From: Rhabdophis nuchalis
Taxonomy: Eukaryota; Chordata; Lepidosauria; Squamata; Natricidae
Length of the DNA: 64,000 nucleotides
Reading direction: 5' to 3'
Assembly (NCBI GenBank): GCA_039707465.1
Contig: CM077658.1
Coordinates: 10,260,574-10,324,573 of the forward strand
Shown: positions 52,300 to 63,199 of the stretch, piece after piece
Layout: each line of letters opens with the position of its first letter
Position numbering within the stretch: the stretch's first letter is position 1
The notes under the pieces: model-generated
What the model was told of the DNA's origin: nothing
The model's input: only the letters and a program-made list of their open reading frames with translations
Databases searched by the model: none
Made by a program: the position numbers and the translations under genes

Positions 52300-53115
52300 T
52301 AAAAAAAAATATCCATGTCTTTAAATTGAATTTTAAATTGAATTTTTCAAAGTAGTTAAAAAGCAAGTATTTGCTATTTGACTACTTGCCTTTTAAGTAA
52401 AGAACCTTTACTTACATAAGAATTCTAAACAATATTTTAGATTAAATTAAACAACGAAAGCTGGAGTCATTCAATATTCAGAAATGGAAACACTGAAATT
52501 TTATTATTTTCACCTTAACAGTAGAAATAGAACATAGAACTTCAAGGAGAAAAGGACTTCACTCCCAGACACCGAAAACTTAGTTTTTCTCTTGAAATTA
52601 TATAATTATTCTGACAACTCAAGTTGTTATCCCAGTTCAACAAACACGAAAGACTATTTGGCAGAAATTAAATTTATTCTCCCCCACCCCACCCTTTTTT
52701 TTTTTTTTAGATAAACCAAGTTTTAAAAATATTGCACACAATTAAAAAATAATAATAATGATACATTATATGAGATACTTTGAAGGAATCTGTACAAAGA
52801 AATGTGCCCCACACCTTTCAGAAAATGGGTTTGGTTGATTTCATTATTTGTTTAAAAGAAAATATAGCCAAGATGGGTTATATTTAGAATTAGAAGGACA
52901 CCCCTTGAGGCCGCTGGTTCAGGAAATGTTCAAAATAGGTATTGCCAAGTGCTCCAGTAAGCAAAACTGAAAAAAGTCTCTGGGGGAAGGTGTTTTTTTA
53001 AATCCAATATGTGGGGGACGATGGGAAGAGAAAATTAATGTGTTGACATCTCAAGAACAGAGCTGTAAGCATCTCTGATACCATATCTCTACATACATAC
53101 CACCTCCAGCCTTTT
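52300..53115. other. Unique AT-rich stretch, no gene seen
   Basis: Poly-T at 52697-52709. No exon or repeat recognised. Confidence 0.45.
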
Positions 53116-53117
53116 TA

Positions 53118-53333
53118 GTCTGAATATATAAATTGTTTTAATTGGCTTTTTAAGGGATTTAGTTTTTAGGATTTTAGGTTTTTTAGCGCAGGGATAAATT
53201 GTTTAATCTGATTTTATATATTTATTGTGTATTTATGTGTGTACGTTTTTTAATTCCCCTGTGCACCGCCCCGAGTCCCTTCGGGGAGAGGGAGAGGTCT
53301 ATAAATTAAATTTATTATTATTATTTATTATTA
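53118..53333 (+). mobile_element. L2-type LINE, 3' UTR only
   Basis: 'tttttagcgcagggataaat', 'ctgtgcaccgccccgagtcc' and 'cttcggggagagggagagg', then a TTATTA tail. Same subfamily as 1-427. Confidence 0.85.
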
Positions 53334-53339
53334 TATCTT

Positions 53340-53803
53340 ACAATATATTGGCATACAGGTTTTTCTTTTCCTTCTATCCTAGATCTAGCTGACCCTACGT
53401 GCAACTTTACAGGAATAAGAAATTAAATAGTAAGGATAATAACGAGAAATATTTTGGAAGCTCCGTTCAACAGGCATGGCCAGTAGTAAAAAGAAATAAA
53501 TTAATACAAACGTGAATATTGTTTTGTATACTGTTCATATGGACTACAACCATATGCCAGGAATTGCAGTCAATGAATTTATAAAATAGCAATCGTGGAC
53601 TTCTAGAATAGTAAACAAGAATTTTGAAGTCAAAAAAATTAGGGAGGATTTTAATGACAAATATCTATATCTAGATTTACATCGCTCTCTCTCTCTCTCT
53701 CTCTATCTAAAAATATATATCTATTTATTTTGCTGGTGTAGTCATCAACATCACCACCGCCAGCAGCTAACAAAAAGCAAGCAAGAATTCTCTAGCTACA
53801 AGT
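53340..53803. other. Unique stretch, no gene seen
   Basis: (CT)n at 53683-53705. Nothing else recognised. Confidence 0.45.
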
Positions 53804-53804
53804 A

Positions 53805-54119
53805 CAGTTGGGACTGGAATTTCCATCACTAAGTGTATGGTCATTAAGAGAAGCACATGGCTACAAATCCAGCTTTCTGCATTGAGTCTTCTTGTCAGAA
53901 GCCTTCTGCGGGAAATGTTCAAAGGGTGATCACATGACCATGGCATCCGGCAGCCATCATAAACGCGTGACAATTGCAGAATGACCAAATTGCAATCATC
54001 TGGCTGCAGGGATGCTACAGTGATGATATGTAGGAGGATTGGTTGTAAATCGTTTTTCTCAGGGCCATCGTAACTTTGAACGGCAACAAAATGAATGGTC
54101 ATAAGTCAAGGACCACCTG
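53805..54119 (-). mobile_element. TA-flanked MITE family, 315 bp copy
   Basis: Flanked by TA (53803-53804 and 54120-54121). Ends CAGTTGGGACTGGAA and GTCAAGGACCACCTG are decayed inverted termini. Inside, 'gggtgatcacatgaccatgg' and 'cagccatcataaacgcgtga' match 12676 and, complemented, 57887. Confidence 0.8.
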
Positions 54120-54124
54120 TAAAT

Positions 54125-54470
54125 AGCTATTGGTGATGGGGACTCAACCAATCTGAACAAGATTTGAGCAAGATCAAGAGAAAGAGATTTTGAAGAGCAG
54201 ATAAGTGCTTGCGTAACAGCATACATAGGCAGCTAGTTCAGATTCATGAAATGGAGACTATGTACTTGATGTTCAAACACAAATTTCAAACTCCAAAATG
54301 GGCCCTTTCAGAACAAAAAAAGAACATGTTGCTTTCCCTGTCCCTCTAATGATGTGCTTTTTAGTTCAACAGATGGTACGTTTTTTCCAAATACCTCCAA
54401 CTGACATTTGAAATTTCATAATAGCTTTGTGGAATGGTGTCAAGTTTTTGACATCACTGGCTGGACCTAT
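54125..54470. other. Unique stretch, no gene seen
   Basis: No recognised repeat or exon. Confidence 0.4.
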
Positions 54471-54474
54471 GCAG

Positions 54475-54945
54475 GGTACTAAGCTACAATGTGCATATAG
54501 TCAAGGCTCTGGTTTTCTCAGTTGCAATGAATGGCTGTGAAAGTTGGACCATAAGAAAGGCTAAGTGCCAAAGAATGGAGGCCTATGAGCTATGGTGCTG
54601 GAGAAGACTCCTGCAAGTCCCTTGGACTACAAGGCGATCCAACCGGTCAGGAGAACAACCCTGACTGCTCTTTAGAAGGCCAGATCTTGAAGATGAAACT
54701 CAAAGTCTTTGGCCACCTAATGAGAAGGAAGGACTCCCTGGAAAAGAGCCTAATGCTGGGAAAGATTGAGGGCAAAAGAAGAAAGGGATGACAGATGATG
54801 AGGTGGCTGGATGAAGTCACCAAAGCAGTAGGCTTGAGCTTAAATGGACTCCAGAGAATGATAGAGGACAGCAAGGCCTAGAAGAACACTGTACATGGGG
54901 TGGTGATGGCCACGACTTCATGACTAACAACAACAAAGCTACAAT
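54475..54945 (+). mobile_element. BovB/RTE-type LINE, 3' end
   Basis: Encodes ERMEAYELWCWRRLL-like residues, then DCSLEGQILKMKLKVFGHLMRRKDSLEKSLMLGKIEGKRRKG and RWLDEVTKAVGLSLNGLQRM, the conserved RTE/BovB C-terminus, ending near (CAA)n 'tgactaacaacaacaaagc'. Frameshift at about 54640 and in-frame stops. Inactive. Confidence 0.9.
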
Positions 54946-54949
54946 GTGG

Positions 54950-55622
54950 CTTGCTTGGGATGGGACTTAAGCCATTCATCATTCATCATGGTTTACAACC
55001 CATGGTTGATTGCAGAGTTCTCTCTCAGTGAGGAGACTAGAGTTCCTTCAACCCAACTGAGTTAAAGTGAACCTTCATTTGATAAATAAATCGCTGATGT
55101 ATGAACTCTCTGAATCAATGTCATCCATACCTGGCTGAGATTTCAAATCAATGATTGTTCACTGTAATAGCAACATCACCGACGCGAACAAGAAAGGGTT
55201 AGAGGAGACACCTTTTCTTCTTTGATTACTAGACTAGCGGACAGGGTAGATGAAGCTTTTATGGCTGACGCTCCTTTTTCTTTTCTTTTTTGCATCATCA
55301 GCTCATTGTGGGGATTCTCCAATTGGTAAAATTCCAACGGGTTTTGGAAAAGCCTCTTGTAACCTTGAAGGTACTGCCCATGGTTTGGCTCTAGGCCAGC
55401 TGTCTATATCATTGGGTTGAAACCGAAAGCTTATTTAAACCAAACAGAACATTTGAGGATTTCTACCCTCTCTCTTCTCCTGACACACAAGTTACTTCCT
55501 CTTCTCTATTCAAGTATAAATGATTCTTGTCACACAAACTGTAAAGGTTAACGCAAACGTCAAACTTGGTGACCCCTGCTTTAGGCCAACAAGGTTGTTG
55601 TTGTGGGGGGGAAAACCGGAGG
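54950..55622. other. Unique stretch, no gene seen
   Basis: No recognised repeat or exon. Confidence 0.45.
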
Positions 55623-55624
55623 AG

Positions 55625-55996
55625 GAAGGTGAGCCGTCCGCTAGGCAATGCCAGCAGGCGCGCCCAGGGGAAGGGCCTTCTCTGTGATGGGCCCGACCCT
55701 TTGGAACGACCTACCCCCCGATATTAGAACTACTACGGACCTCCGCTCCTTCCGCCTAAAAGTAAAGACCTATCTGTTCCATCAGGCTGGCTTGGCCTAA
55801 TTTATGTTCCTCGCCCCAGTCTGTAGCTTAAATTGTTTAATCAGGTTTTAAATGGGATACGTTTTAATGTTTTATAAATTTTAGTACAAGGTTAATCATT
55901 TAATTTGGTTTTAATTATGTATGTATTGTGATGTTTTTAGATGTTCTTAATTTTCGAGTCCCTTTGGGGAGAAGGGGCGGTTTAGAAATTTAATAA

Positions 55997-55998
<2 letters not shown>
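55625..55998 (+). mobile_element. L2-type LINE, 3' end
   Basis: Starts in GQCQQARPGEGPSL-like codons, then LWNDLPPDIRTTTDLRSFRLKVKTYLFHQAGLA, the 3' UTR ('gagtccctttggggagaagg' ggcggtt) and a tail that becomes (ATG)n. The usual 'gtgcaccgcc' step is deleted. Confidence 0.9.

Positions 55999-56052
<54 letters not shown>
55998..56052. repeat. (ATG)n microsatellite at an L2 tail
   Basis: About 18 TGA/ATG units directly after TTTAATAA. Confidence 0.97.
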
Positions 56053-56053
<1 letters not shown>

Positions 56054-56059
56054 ATATGT

Positions 56060-57884
56060 TCTCTTCCTTGAGTTACTTGTAAAAATAATAAGGTAGGATA
56101 TAAACAAACAAACAAACGAATAAAGTAAAACTGAATATTTGACCTGCAGCTAATGCTACTCTTCTGGTGACCAGTTGGGAGAAGAAATGGGCAGTGCCAT
56201 TCAAGACGAGGACACATATAAAACACGGGTACTTTGAGAGCCCAACCTGTTGACACAACTAAACCAAGAATCCCTTGGTTTTCTCACACACATTTCTTCC
56301 TTCCCCCTCCCTCTTCCCCCTCCAAAGAGCTGTTAATTTTGTTCACTGCTGAGCAAAAGTCAAAGTCAGAGTCTAAACAGCTTGTAATGAGTTTTCAATG
56401 GCCCATCTCACTGAAATTGAGGGCAAAGGCACAGCAGACTTAAGACTCTGTCAGGCCTCTGAATTTATTATCGCACGTTCAAGGGGTGCTCCGGAAAATA
56501 GAGGAGAGGGAGAGGCTAAACCCTCGTAGGCTTCTTTTCGATGCTTTTTTTTTTTTTTAAATGTTAACAGCATTTTTATGTCCTCGTTTTTGAAATACCT
56601 CCTTGACACAACAGATAAACACAAAGGAATCAATTGCGCTGTATCTTAATTAGGAATGTTTTCCGAGTGGTTGCTACATGACAGGACGAGATGTTGGGTC
56701 CAAACGTCAAAGGCTAAACGTACTATAGACAGTTTTTTTTTTTGCAACGCACAAGTACACACAGACAGACACAACGCACCGACACAGAAGATGTGAAGGA
56801 AAACTTACTCGACTGCAAGAAAAAGAGGGTGCAGTAAGAACATTCGGTTCAATTCACGCCACTCAGTACCTAGTCGTTATGCTCTATTGTTTCTCCCTGT
56901 TTTGTTTAGCTGCATGTCACAATTGTGTGTCTCCTTTTAGGCACTGTGTTGGTTTTAATTGTATGCTGCAAGAGTCCAGGCTCGGTGAGGTGAGGTTTAA
57001 AAATTAAATCGAATCAATCCATCAATAATCCCAGCATAAGAATAGAAGAGAAAGAGAATTTGCAAGAAAAGAATTATACCCAATCCTGAGTGAAATAATT
57101 AAATATTTTATATGGGGTTTTTTTAAACGAACAAAGGAAGAAACCTTGACTAAAGCCCAGATATATGTTTTGCAACAGCTGATCAAGTGGTAATTTATAA
57201 AATGCTATATATAAAGTAGAAATCACATTTAGCTAAACTGTTTTTCAGTGAATTGGGCTATAAAACAGCCTGCAAAGATGCAGTTAAGCTATAGGGGAAG
57301 AACGACACTTAACAAACAAGTACTTGTTTATTCCTTCCCTCTCCCCACAAAAAGCATAACAAGTTTCCTTTCTTGTGAAAATTTTAATTCACACAACAAC
57401 CTTATGAGGGAGTTTGCACTGACCAACTTTTGCGCACTGAGCTTTGCCAAAGAGGATCTTACGAGTGTGATCCTAGTTAACTTAATTTGAATGTAATTTA
57501 ATTTAAAGGTAATCCAATTTAGGTTTTATTCACGGCTCAGCCCTGCCTTCTTTTGGGAGCATGGAGCTAGAAAATGTCCTTCAGAGGCCAAGCAAGGCAA
57601 TCAGCTTCAGGAGGAAAAATGTGCTCCTCTATCCTAAGATATGAGGCTTATTAGCAATGCATTTAGAAAAAAATATTTGGCTGGGCTCATGATGATGATG
57701 TTTATCGTTCACCCTGTTTGATGGCTATGAGCAAAAAAACAAGCCCAGTATAAGCAGGATAATAATGGAAGTCTTTTAAAAAATTGCTGTGTTGTTAAAA
57801 AGTAGAGTGTCCCTTGACTTGATTATTCCTGGTGAAACCTTGGGCAAAAAATGGTTTGCTCTTGTCTTTCTTGTGGGATATATA
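56060..57884. other. Unique AT-rich stretch of about 1.8 kb, no gene seen
   Basis: Possible old LINE/SINE 3' ends at 56085-56130 ('aggtaggatataaacaaaca') and 56945-57015 ('gaggtgaggtttaaaaatta'), both weak. Nothing else recognised. Confidence 0.4.
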
Positions 57885-57886
57885 TA

Positions 57887-58264
57887 CAGGTAGCCCTCAT
57901 CTTATAGCAATTCGTTTAGTGAATGTTCAGAGTTAAAACAGCACTGAAAAAAAAGTGATTTATCTCGGTTTTTCACACAACCATTGCAATACCCACATGG
58001 TCACGTAATCAAAATTCAGATGCTTGGCAACTAACTCATATTTATGACAGTTGCCGTGCCTTGGGATCATGTGATCAGCTTCTGTGACCTACTGACAAGC
58101 AGTCAACGGGGAAACCAGATTCACTTAACAACCGTATTATTAACTTAACAACTGCCATGGTTGACTTAAAAACTTTGACAAGAAATGTCTTAAATGAGTC
58201 AAAACAAATATTTCATTTAGCAACAAAAAATTTGGGATCAATTGTGGTTGTCGAGGACTACCTG
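57887..58264 (+). mobile_element. TA-flanked MITE family (mariner/pogo-like), complete 378-bp copy
   Basis: Ends CAGGTAGCCCTCATCTTA and GTTGTCGAGGACTACCTG with TA at 57885-57886 and 58265-58266. Contains the family landmarks 'catatttatgacagttgccg', 'gatcatgtgatcagcttctg' and 'ggggaaaccagattcactta'. It is the reference copy for 12676, 22230, 50625 and 53805. No transposase frame. Confidence 0.88.
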
Positions 58265-58268
58265 TATG

Positions 58269-58270
<2 letters not shown>

Positions 58271-58305
<35 letters not shown>
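58271..58305. repeat. (GT)n microsatellite
   Basis: About 17 GT units between the MITE and the tetranucleotide block. Confidence 0.95.
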
Positions 58306-58310
<5 letters not shown>

Positions 58311-58318
58311 TTATCAGG

Positions 58319-58586
58319 CTGCTGACTAGACTAGATACTAGACTAGACTAGATAAGTAGGTAGGTAGGTGGGTGGGTGGGTGGATGGATGATAGATATAC
58401 ATGATAGATAGATGGATGGATGGATGGATGGATGGATGGATGGATGGATGGATGGATGGATGATAGGTACGTAGGTAGGTAGGTAGATGGATGGATGATA
58501 GATATACATGATAGATGGATGGGTGGATGGATGGATGATAGGTAGGTAGGTAGGTAGGTAGGTAGGTAGGTAGGTAGGTAGGTAGG

Positions 58587-58682
<96 letters not shown>

Positions 58683-58698
58683 CTAGTCTAGTTAGCAG
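58319..58698 (+). repeat. Compound GGTA/GGAT/GATA array between inverted arms
   Basis: Arms CTGCTGACTAGACTAGAT (58319-58336) and ATCTAGTCTAGTTAGCAG (58681-58698) are complementary at 17 of 18 bases. Between them lie (GGTA), (GGTG), (GGAT) and a final run of about 24 GATA units (58587-58680). GATA arrays of this kind (Bkm-type) are abundant in snakes. Confidence 0.9.
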
Positions 58699-58704
58699 AC
58701 TGTT

Positions 58705-59515
58705 AACTTGAAAATGTGTGGAGTTTGATTTACTGGCTGAGGAATTCTGGAGTTGGAGCCCACAAATAGTAACTGCTATTCAACATTTTCACTGGCTACT
58801 TGATGAGTTCTTTTGTTTTTACATACCCAGATAAAAGATATCCAGATTCCTCATTCTGATAAACGAAGAATATTACTCTCTTGGAATTGAGGGAAGAACA
58901 AGAAGGAAACATTGCTGATATCCAAAGAGAACTATGGTTAATCCACATCATTTTTAATGTGTATTATGACACAATGAATGGAGTGTGTATTGTGGATACT
59001 GAAATGAGATGCATCCCACTGGAAAACCTTTTTACTCACATTGTCATTTACAGCTCCTGAATTAATAGACCAGGAAAGGCACCAACAAAATGCAGTAAAA
59101 CCATTGGCAGCCAGTGGTGACTTAAAGTTTAATTCCCTCGGGGAGAAAAGGACACTATCTAATCTGTATTCAGTCCTGACATTGTCCACATCTGACATGG
59201 AACATTAGCTACTAACTCTCTCAATAGACTAGTGTCCTTCAGTTTATATTACTTTATGTTAATAGTAGAGAAATTACACACAACATCATTTATCATTGTT
59301 ATACTGCACTATATGTCCCGTAGCTTATTTTAATATATCTATTTACTCCTAACATACAGAGAATCTTCTTTCTAAAAAACCCAAAGAGAGTCTTGGCACA
59401 CATGCCTCTGACATGCAAACAAGCTCCTTCCCTCTTGAAAAAACACTTTTGAATCGCATGTGGCACTTTAAAAAGCTGGTTTGGTGGGAAAACACATACA
59501 CTGCTATATTATAAG
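58705..59515. other. Mostly unique stretch, no gene seen
   Basis: A small hairpin-MITE scrap ('gaggaattctggagttgga') lies at 58738-58772. The rest shows no repeat or exon. Confidence 0.4.
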
Positions 59516-59518
59516 GTA

Positions 59519-59712
59519 ATGGTAAAGGTTCCCCTTGCACATATGTGCTAGTCGTTCCCGACTCTAGGAGGTGGTGCTCATCTCCCTTTCAAAGCTGAAG
59601 AGCCAGCGCTGTCCGAAAATGTCTCCGTGGTCATGTGGCCGGCATGACTAAACGCCAAAGGTGCACGGAACGCTGTTCCCTTCCCACCAAAGGTGGTCCT
59701 TATTTTTCTACA
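59519..59712 (-). mobile_element. tRNA-derived squamate SINE, 3' half
   Basis: 'ggtaaaggttccccttgcac' to 'aaaggtggtccttatttttc'. The tRNA head half is absent. Confidence 0.88.
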
Positions 59713-59959
59713 TAGAAGTACACATTCCAATAGAGAGAAGTTCCCTGAGGATGGCCACCAGCATGAGTCTGAAAGCTTGGAAGACTAAGGCTGTGGTCCC
59801 AGTGAATGACTCAGATTGGATCCTGCAACATTATCCTTGGGCCTTCATTCATAAGGTAGCCCTAATTTAGTGACCATTTGAAGTTAAGATGAATGTGCCC
59901 TGAGCTGTTTATGGCCCAGTTGTGGAATTATGATGACACACAAATAGATACCCCTAGGG

Positions 59960-60028
59960 CAGGGGTGGGCAAACTTTGCAACTTTAAATCTGAAGGACTT
60001 CAGCTCCCAGAATTCTCCAGCCAGCAAA
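59960..60028. mobile_element. Half of a hairpin hAT-type MITE
   Basis: 'caggggtgggcaaactttgc', 'ggacttcagctcccagaatt' to 'ccagccagcaaagct': one arm of the family. The preceding octamer CCCTAGGG has the nnnTAnnn form. The other arm is lost. Confidence 0.8.
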
Positions 60029-60029
60029 G

Positions 60030-60540
60030 CTGTTATGCTCATTTCCAGCAACTGAAGCAACTGAAGATTCCCCCATGAAAAACAGATATTCTAACCACTA
60101 CCACTTACTGTCTTTCCAGCATGAAAAAAGAGAAGAGATGTTCAGTTGGAAAAGTCAGATTAAAATCACATCTTGTTCCTTCAGTGATGTAAAAAAAAAA
60201 ATCTTCAAGTAAAGCTTAAATCACATTTCACATTAGTCAAAAGCTTCAGAACCAGCCCTCACGTTTCCTTCAATTATTTGTTAACAGTAATTCAATCAGG
60301 TAGGAAATTTTATATCCTACATTTAATTCTTCCCTCTCCTGCTTTTTAGCCCGCTGTGTAACTGATTTGGAAATAAACACCGTTTTGTTTTATTTGCTTC
60401 TTTCTTTCAAGAAAAAAAGAGTACATATTGCTTCAAACTTCTATCTTCTGGCTATAGTTGCTCCATGCTTGGACAACAGCCATACATCTTACATGGGCTG
60501 CACTTGTAGGTTACACAGAAGCTAAAACTGATTAAAAAAA
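60030..60540. other. Unique AT-rich stretch, no gene seen
   Basis: No repeat or exon recognised. Confidence 0.45.
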
Positions 60541-60544
60541 AAAC

Positions 60545-61012
60545 TGTGTATAGTCAAGGCTTTGGTTTTCTTAGTTGCAAAGGATGGCTGTGAAAGTTGG
60601 ACCATAAGAAAGGCTGAGCGCCAAAGAATGGAAGTCTTTGAACTATGGTGCTGGAGAAGATTCCTGCATTGAGTCCCTTGGACTGTAAGGCCACCCAACC
60701 TGCAAGTCCTAGAGGAGTTCAACTCTGACTGCTCTTTAGAAGGCCAGATCCTGAAGAGGAAACTCAAATACTTTGGCCATTTAAAGAGAAGGAAGGACTC
60801 CCTGGAGAAGAGCCTCATGCTGGGAACGATGGAGGGCAAAAGAAGAAGGGGACAACAGAGAATGAGGTGGCTGGATGGAATCACAGAAGCAGTAGGCATG
60901 AGCTTAAATGGACTCCAGAGGATGTCCTCTGAATGCTTGGAGGAATGTTGTCCATGGGTTCATGATGGGTCAGATACGACTTCGCAACTACCAACAACAA
61001 GAATTTAATGAC
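60545..61012 (+). mobile_element. BovB/RTE-type LINE, 3' end
   Basis: Encodes RKAERQRMEVFELWCWRRFL-like residues, DCSLEGQILKRKLKYFGH(L), KDSLEKSLMLGTMEGKRRRGQQRMRWLDGITEAVGMSLNGLQRM, then 'gggtcagatacgacttcgca' and a (CAA)n end. Frameshifted copies of the same block as 54475-54945. A GGGA/GGAA microsatellite follows. Confidence 0.9.
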
Positions 61013-61016
61013 AAGA

Positions 61017-61100
61017 GAAAGGAGGGAGGGAAGGAGGGAGGGAGGGAGGGAGGGAGGGAGGAAGGAAGGAAGGAAGGAAGGAAGGAAGGAAGGAAGGAAG
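61017..61100. repeat. (GGGA)n(GGAA)n microsatellite near a BovB tail
   Basis: About eight GGGA units then about eleven GGAA units, a few bases downstream of the BovB 3' end. Confidence 0.95.
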
Positions 61101-61104
61101 TCCT

Positions 61105-62430
61105 TGATCAATAGTTTTGAAAGCACCTAATCTCTTCAGTCCATATTTAGAGACTGGACCTTGGGAGGTAACGTTGAAAGTCTGGGAAAGCAGTCAAAGA
61201 GACCTAAATAAGAATGAAAAAGCATTCCATTGTCAGTTTATCTCATAAAGAGCAACTCAACCCAGATGGCCAGAATAAAAAAGTATTTCTAAACATCCCA
61301 GGGGCTCCCCAGCTACTATAAAGGAGGATGGGAAATTCCAAGATTCCAGACTTAGATCAGAGACAGCGCAATTCTGCATCCCTTGATCTTGCCCACGTTG
61401 ACAAGCTTGTGGTTACAGTGACCTGCCAGTCATTAGCCAGATGTCTTAACCATCTCCTGTAGCTGCTAGGTGCTAAATATCTCTGAGAATAATCCACTAT
61501 AGCCCGAGGGGTTGTAATTGCAGCCGTGATGAGGAGAGAAGAAGAAATATATTTCTCCTTTCTTCTGAGATAAACATGAATGGAAAAGGCCAACAAAAAC
61601 AAAAAAAGGAACTCAAGTGAAATGACTCTCTTGCAAATCAATTCTGCACATGTCTTACAGTTTAGGCAAATGCTGTCTGACCCCCGCCACCCCCACCCTT
61701 TCAATGTAATCTATTTTCAACAGAGCACATGGGAAGGCATAAAATATATCACACAATGTAGTCCTGTCTGGCATAACTCACAGCGACTCTTCAAGAGTGT
61801 CAGATGTTCGCAAAGGTCAGGGCTCAATGACAGGGCCATGCTCAGAAAGCAAGGAGACGTGATTGGCAGGTGTCTTTCCCCATGCCAAGCTGTAACTGGC
61901 TTCGCTTGTCTGGGTCCCATAAAACAATCTTGTACTCATGGTGAAACAAGGTCAGCGGCCATAATTTTGGCCTTGGATTCCAAGACCTGGGCCTTCAAAG
62001 ACTTCGTTCCAGGAGGAGAACTCAAAAATAATAATAATAATAAAGAGGTCAGGGGTTCATCTAGCTCAACAGTTGGGCTGCAGGGTGGCCGACACGCTAC
62101 ATCCAGAAGCTCGCAAAGAAGAACAAGAAGTTATTCGCCTTTGTCCATTCTATTTCACCAGCAGCTATTGTAGCATTTAGAGAAAGCCATTTCTGATTCA
62201 AGGGATAATAAATAGGCACCAAGACCAGTGACAATGGACAGCATCATTCTAAGATCATCTGCTCAATCTCCTTTTAAACTGACCTGTAGCAAGAACAAAC
62301 TCCATAATTCCAGTGGCTTAATGATTTATGCCAACGTATGGGAAAATAAAAACTGGTTAAGGATTATTCGCAACTGGTGTACTTTCTGTGAAAGTCCTAG
62401 GGAAGGATGAAGGAGACACACACACATACA
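61105..62430. other. Unique stretch with one unassigned long frame
   Basis: A plus-strand frame of about 197 codons runs 61580-62173. It has no recognised domain, a poly-N run from (AAT)n, no visible promoter or splice context, and looks like chance. A (CA)n-like run lies at 62417-62439. No repeat family is seen. Confidence 0.3.
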
Positions 62431-62639
62431 CACACACACCTTACTTATTTATTTACTTACTTATTTTCCACTGCCAGTGAAGCAACTTTCCCTAGGGAAA
62501 AGGGTTGGAAATTAAGTTTTGGGATTGGGGAATTGAACGGCATTGAGATATAGATTTCCATATGTAATGGCCATTGGATGTAAGCTCATGGTGTAATGGA
62601 GATACTCTTCTTCAGCCTGTAGGAGGTTGAAACCCAACC

Positions 62640-63130
62640 CTCTACTAGAAAATTAAATATTTTAGGAAATATTAAAAGGGCAGACTATTTCCCCCTAAAA
62701 GGGAGGTAGGAATTCACCCACCCACCCTGCCCCATCTTTGTCAATGGGCCATTAAGGCCTGAGTCAGTACCTAACAAAGGTACCTTCAGGGGGAGGCTTC
62801 TAGGGGCATTAAGGCCTGAGTCAGTACCTAACAAAGGTACCTTCAGGGGGAGGCTTCTAGGGGCATTAAGGCCTGAGCCAGTACCTAACAAAGGTACCTT
62901 CAGGGGGAGGCTTCTAGGGGCATTAAGGCCTGAGCCAGTACCTAACAAAGGTACCTTCAGGAGGAGGCTTCTAGCAAACTCACCACATGGCACCTGGGAA
63001 GATTAGATTTCTGAAAGACTGCTAAACCTTGCTGATTGTGAATGAAAGGAATCCACAGTTGTGTAAATAAAAGGTTTAGTTGGGACCAGGACTTTGCTCC
63101 TTGCTTTCTAAGGAAGCCTGGATCAGAACA
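62640..63130 (+). mobile_element. LTR of a retrotransposon with 57-bp tandem repeat
   Basis: The 3' portion ('ctgaaagactgctaaacctt', AATAAA at 63066-63071, 'gttgggaccaggactttgct', end 'ggatcagaaca' at 63130) aligns with the LTR at 14792-15355. Upstream are nearly four copies of a 57-bp repeat. The left boundary and target duplication are not resolved; no internal domain is present. Confidence 0.6.
62751..62974 (+). repeat. 57-bp tandem repeat, about 3.9 copies
   Basis: AAGGCCTGAG begins at 62754, 62811, 62868 and 62925, exactly 57 bp apart. Each unit has 'ctaacaaaggtaccttcagg' (a KpnI-type GGTACC) and 'gaggcttctaggggcatt'. Copies differ by only one or two bases. The period is a multiple of three, so a minus-strand frame repeats PLKVPLLGT.SGLN.PRSL without stops. 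Confidence 0.95.
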
Positions 63131-63195
63131 CTCTTGCCTAAGCAGAGAATCGGACTAGAAGACTTCCATGGTCTCTTCCACCTATTATTATTCTG
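63131..63195 (+). mobile_element. CR1-type LINE tail remnant
   Basis: 'ttgcctaagcagagaatcgg', 'actagaagacttccatggtc' and 'ttattattctgtaag': last ~65 bp of CR1, cut by the LTR on its left. Confidence 0.7.
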
Positions 63196-63199
63196 TAAG

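Noticed and set aside
61580..62173. 197-codon open frame
   Set aside because: No domain, includes an AAT microsatellite run, no splice or promoter context. Probably chance; kept only as a note in the unique stretch.
62751..62974. Protein repeat (PLKVPLLGT.SGLN) or CRISPR array
   Set aside because: A direct 57-bp tandem repeat without spacers, inside an LTR. The frame is a by-product of a period divisible by three.
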